64,000 bases of DNA, from assembly GCF_043757465.1 (NCBI RefSeq), contig NZ_JAYVPL010000145.1, positions 1 through 64,000 of the forward strand. Reading direction: 5' to 3'. A program made the translations under genes and the position numbers. Numbering within the stretch: the stretch's first letter is position 1; every line of letters starts with the position of its first letter. Below the pieces are notes generated by a model, which saw only the letters and a program-made list of their open reading frames with translations, was not told where the DNA came from and did no database searches. Source of the stretch: Armatimonas sp043757465. Lineage in GTDB: Bacteria > Armatimonadota > Armatimonadia > Armatimonadales > Armatimonadaceae. Positions 61,042-64,000 of the stretch are shown one piece after another.

Positions 61042-64000
61042 ATGGCGATTTTCGCTGTTCGGAAGCAGAAAATAGCAAACCGTTCCCTGAGGACTGCCAC
61101 ACGGCTGTCAGTTGCCGCCTTGAGTGTGTTCACGGCTCTGTCCTGTAGCATTCCTGCTGCATGGGCGGATACCAAGGGGGGAGTCTCCCCTGTGCCTATC
61201 GCAGACTTGCCCTCGGGGAGTCTCTTTGGCTGGCCCCCCTCTACGACAACACCCTGGTATGCCTATATCTACAATGAGTACATGCTGGTGACGGTGGGTT
61301 GGACGGGTGCTCTTGCACCACCACAGCCTCCTCACGCCACGGGTGACGTTGCAGGGCGGATTTCCTTTGGAACCGTACAGGGTAATCTCCGCTTAAGTCA
61401 GGATGATAATCAGGCATTACTTGGAGGAGTCACGAAGCTGTCCTCCGTGGGGCCGCCAGATGATTCTCAGTTCCCTTATGGCTGGGGAGCGGGCACTACC
61501 AGTACAGTGGGAGGCTCCGAGGGAACCTATCAGGATTACCCTGCTTACCTTCGGGCACTGGTAGATGGAACGACGCAGGTTAATGTCGGGTTTGATACGA
61601 ATCAAAACCGCCTATCTCCGACCTTTCGACAGACAGATGGTCTGCCGGGAAGTAATGCGGATCGCCCTCTCATTATCGGTAGCTACAATCTTGGGGCGAA
61701 TGGTACCGTCTATCTCGAACAGCGGGTTCGGCTCCAGGGTTCCATTGCTAAGTTTGAGTGGACGATTGTCAATACGGATGTTCAAGCGCATACTGTGGGA
61801 CTGCGTTGGACAATCAATCAGCGTCCTGCCGCAGGCTTCTACTTTGTGAACAGTGATCGTGGTGTCAGTCCCCGGCCCCTTGTCCTTGGGTCGGATCCTT
61901 CCTCACCTGGAGTGATTGTTCCGCCGATCCCCGATACACTGGACATTTTTGCACGCAGAGCCGATACGCTTACCGATCCAGGATTCCATAACCGACAGAT
62001 TTTCCGTGGCTTGGATACAACACTACCTTTGTCGGTTTATCTCTCGGATGCCATTGAAATGGCACCTGGGACAGCGACTCCGCGTGGTGCCTGGCTTCCG
62101 CAAGCCCAGGGAATTCGAGTTCCCACGTTTGAGACGGGAATTGCAACAACGGCTTATTACGGCAACACTCCGCAAGGCTATGTGGTTCCTCCCGGGGGAC
62201 GGCGGGTTGTTATTACCTATGTTGGCCCCGGAGGCACGTCTGACCTCGTTGCGGACGACCTGATTCTTTCGACTGAGTCTCCCACAGCGCTTCCCTACTA
62301 TCCGGGGGCCGCGGTGCTTCCTGGAGTTATGGGAAACACCTCTGCAACCCTCGCATCAGTAGCCTCTAAGTTTATTGGAACTCCTATTAAAGGCACAAAT
62401 GCTTCTGGTAACCCTGCGGTTACGGGAGTAAATAACCAGTTCCAGATTTTTGCTAGTGTCACTAGCCAGAAGCAGCGTCTCCCTGATGCGGATGTGCCAC
62501 TCAGTGGTGTTTCTGTCAGCTTGACATTGCCTCCTGGTTTACGTTTCGTGACGAACCCTGCCACTGGTCTCACCGATCCTTCAAGAAAGCTGGTTCAACC
62601 GACGGGATCCGGCTCCACTCGACCTGGGGAGCTTGTCGGTGATCAGACCGGGACTGCCTCCTGGCTGGTGGAACCAACGGGTGAGGTCTACGGACCTGTT
62701 ACTTATCAGGTAGCAATGGGTGTCGAGCGGCCAAACCCGCTTTCCCGGTCAATCGGGCGTACGATTGTTATTCCTGCGACACCTTTGGTTGAATTAAAGA
62801 CGGGATCGTTCCAGATGCTGGGATTCCCGTTCCAGTTCGATCCGCTGCTGTCCAATAATGGTGATCCTGATACGATCATTAACTCGCTCAGTCGGCCTAT
62901 TGATGAGCCTGTCCTGCTTTTCCGTTGGGTGCCTGATCCTCTGTCAACCACGGGAGGTGGCCGCTACGTTAAAGAAACGAAGATTGAGCCAGGGGTAGCC
63001 TACTTCTATCGGCCTGCTCAAGGAAGCGGCGGGAAGCGATTACTCTATCTTAGGGGAGTACAGCCGCAGGCACTTCAGGCTCCGACAGGCAATGCACTGA
63101 CCATACCGTTGCAGATAATCTTGGAGAAGGGCTGGAACATGATTTCAAACCCTTATGTCTACGAGATTCCGCTCAACTACTTGCGAATTGTGCCCCTGGA
63201 AAATAATCCGTCGCTTAGCTCCATCTCCTTTAGTGAAGCGGTGCGAAACAACGTGATTCGGGGTGGAGTGTTTTACTACAGTGCCTCTGAGAGCGGTTAT
63301 CGTTTCTTCGAGGATCTGACGGCTGCCTTGAAACCATGGCAAGGCTACTGGGTCTACCTGAATACTCGTGTCAGTGTCCTCTTTGCCACTCCCACACAGA
63401 GAGATGCCGTCGTTCTTCCTGATCCTGTCAACCCGATCCCTGAGCCCGCAACTCGTGCTCAGAAAACGATGACTACTGATAGCTGGAAGCTGGGCCTCGT
63501 GATTCGTAGCGCGGATGGTAAACAGGATGCGTCCACTCGGATCGGGGTTGCTCCAAGAGCGTCTTCTGGACAGAGTGACTATCCGAAGCCACCGGCACCT
63601 ATTGATAATGCTGTGCGCTTAGCGATCACCAAGGGGGATGCTGCAAGCCGCTACGCTCAGGTTCTAAAGACGCCGGGCGGTAAGGCAAGCTGGGATCTTG
63701 TGGTTGAGGGAGCCGATCAGGACGGAGTCGCGACTCTTCTCTGGGAAGGCCTGGGCGTTGTGCCCAAACAGGTTCGCTTGAGCATTACGGATGCTCAGGG
63801 ACATACCACCAACTTGCGTAATACGTCTTCTCTGCGGGTAAACATTCGCAAGGGAGTCACCAGCCGATTCATCGTAACTGCTCAACGGCAAACGAGTCAA
63901 CTTCTGAATATCACGAGTTTGAAAAAAGTGGCCGAAGGACGAGCGCGTGGCATTCAAAGTCATACTTTCGCCGTGCGACTGACTCAAGATGCGATGTTAA
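61042..64000 (+). CDS. large secreted protein with GWN/GYW module, 3' end outside the window
   Basis: At least 986 residues, open to the window edge. ATG 61042 follows GAGAGGTTATTCG, and a signal peptide is visible (TRLSVAALSVFTALSCSIPAAWA). The first ~550 residues are beta-rich (GTVYLEQRVRLQGSIAKFEW, GVSVSLTLPPGLRFV) with no enzyme motif. ~583-785 hold the shared module (GSFQMLGFPFQFD, EKGWNMISNPYVYE, LKPWQGYWVYLN). A beta-sandwich follows, and the window ends as a FlgD-like Ig domain begins (ITSLKKVAEGRARG, HTFAVRLTQDAML). It shares the C-terminal order with the giant protein and the protease, so it is a third member of the same set. Confidence 0.85.
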   Translation, partial: MAIFAVRKQKIANRSLRTATRLSVAALSVFTALSCSIPAAWADTKGGVSPVPIADLPSGSLFGWPPSTTTPWYAYIYNEYMLVTVGWTGALAPPQPPHATGDVAGRISFGTVQGNLRLSQDDNQALLGGVTKLSSVGPPDDSQFPYGWGAGTTSTVGGSEGTYQDYPAYLRALVDGTTQVNVGFDTNQNRLSPTFRQTDGLPGSNADRPLIIGSYNLGANGTVYLEQRVRLQGSIAKFEWTIVNTDVQAHTVGLRWTINQRPAAGFYFVNSDRGVSPRPLVLGSDPSSPGVIVPPIPDTLDIFARRADTLTDPGFHNRQIFRGLDTTLPLSVYLSDAIEMAPGTATPRGAWLPQAQGIRVPTFETGIATTAYYGNTPQGYVVPPGGRRVVITYVGPGGTSDLVADDLILSTESPTALPYYPGAAVLPGVMGNTSATLASVASKFIGTPIKGTNASGNPAVTGVNNQFQIFASVTSQKQRLPDADVPLSGVSVSLTLPPGLRFVTNPATGLTDPSRKLVQPTGSGSTRPGELVGDQTGTASWLVEPTGEVYGPVTYQVAMGVERPNPLSRSIGRTIVIPATPLVELKTGSFQMLGFPFQFDPLLSNNGDPDTIINSLSRPIDEPVLLFRWVPDPLSTTGGGRYVKETKIEPGVAYFYRPAQGSGGKRLLYLRGVQPQALQAPTGNALTIPLQIILEKGWNMISNPYVYEIPLNYLRIVPLENNPSLSSISFSEAVRNNVIRGGVFYYSASESGYRFFEDLTAALKPWQGYWVYLNTRVSVLFATPTQRDAVVLPDPVNPIPEPATRAQKTMTTDSWKLGLVIRSADGKQDASTRIGVAPRASSGQSDYPKPPAPIDNAVRLAITKGDAASRYAQVLKTPGGKASWDLVVEGADQDGVATLLWEGLGVVPKQVRLSITDAQGHTTNLRNTSSLRVNIRKGVTSRFIVTAQRQTSQLLNITSLKKVAEGRARGIQSHTFAVRLTQDAML

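Overview
The window is a high-GC bacterial chromosome segment (roughly 58-60 % G+C by eye) that most likely comes from the phylum Armatimonadota. The best clue is the pseudopilin at 39.5 kb. Its N-terminal helix runs into FAQAREKARQASCLSN and its C-terminus carries an H-X9-DG signature, a form typical of Armatimonadota (also seen in Planctomycetota/PVC bacteria). Many sulfatases, a DUF1080 domain, secreted beta-sandwich proteins and outer-membrane-like small proteins fit a Gram-negative-type, polysaccharide-degrading member of that group. No rRNA, tRNA or CRISPR array was seen, so the phylum call is inference.

Layout. 0-9.5 kb is housekeeping: hisF, a DUF3472 protein, a PhoPQ-type secreted protein, zwf, plsY, and a minus-strand run argH - cytosine-5 DNA methyltransferase - THUMP-type RNA methyltransferase. 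The DNA methyltransferase contains a C10 homopolymer. 9.6-17.3 kb holds a sulfatase/DUF1080 fusion and an apparent three-gene biosynthetic operon: a small SET-domain protein, a Pls/PosA-type membrane-bound nonribosomal peptide synthetase, and a DUF418-type membrane acyltransferase. 17.3-18.2 kb is a degraded interval with a candidate structured RNA and the remnant of a histidine kinase. 18.2-23.5 kb has a xylose-isomerase-like enzyme, a pair of related PD-(D/E)XK-like proteins and a GH13 amylase. 23.5-28.1 kb is a signalling operon: Roadblock/LC7 protein, hybrid histidine kinase, and a two-receiver HD-GYP response regulator. 28.1-36.7 kb has a second sulfatase, an aminotransferase/aldehyde dehydrogenase pair, a secreted four-repeat protein, a DUF2723 membrane protein and an esterase. 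36.7-37.1 kb is a MITE-like element. 37.1-45.7 kb contains a bacterial translin, a TPP riboswitch leading into a pseudopilin and thiamine pyrophosphokinase, and a tightly coupled chain of a membrane glycosyltransferase-like protein, recX, a GT4 glycosyltransferase and a membrane protein. 45.7-48.7 kb has two small barrel-like proteins, corA and a YkgJ-like cysteine-cluster protein.

The last 15 kb (48.7-64 kb) is the most unusual part. A strong sigma-70-like promoter and a structured leader of about 250 nt precede four very large secreted proteins encoded on the same strand: a 2095-residue propeller/carboxypeptidase-regulatory protein, a CsgG/FlgT-like membrane protein with TTTAGG and polyglycine repeats, a subtilisin-family protease, and a fourth protein cut by the window edge. 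Three of the four share the same C-terminal order: a GWN...GYW module, a beta-sandwich, and a FlgD-like Ig domain. This looks like an extracellular assembly or anchoring system.

Two kinds of small palindromic repeat are also present. One pair (16.2 and 32.5 kb) shares a CCCCTAGCCCC core, and the first copy sits in frame inside the adenylation domain of the peptide synthetase.
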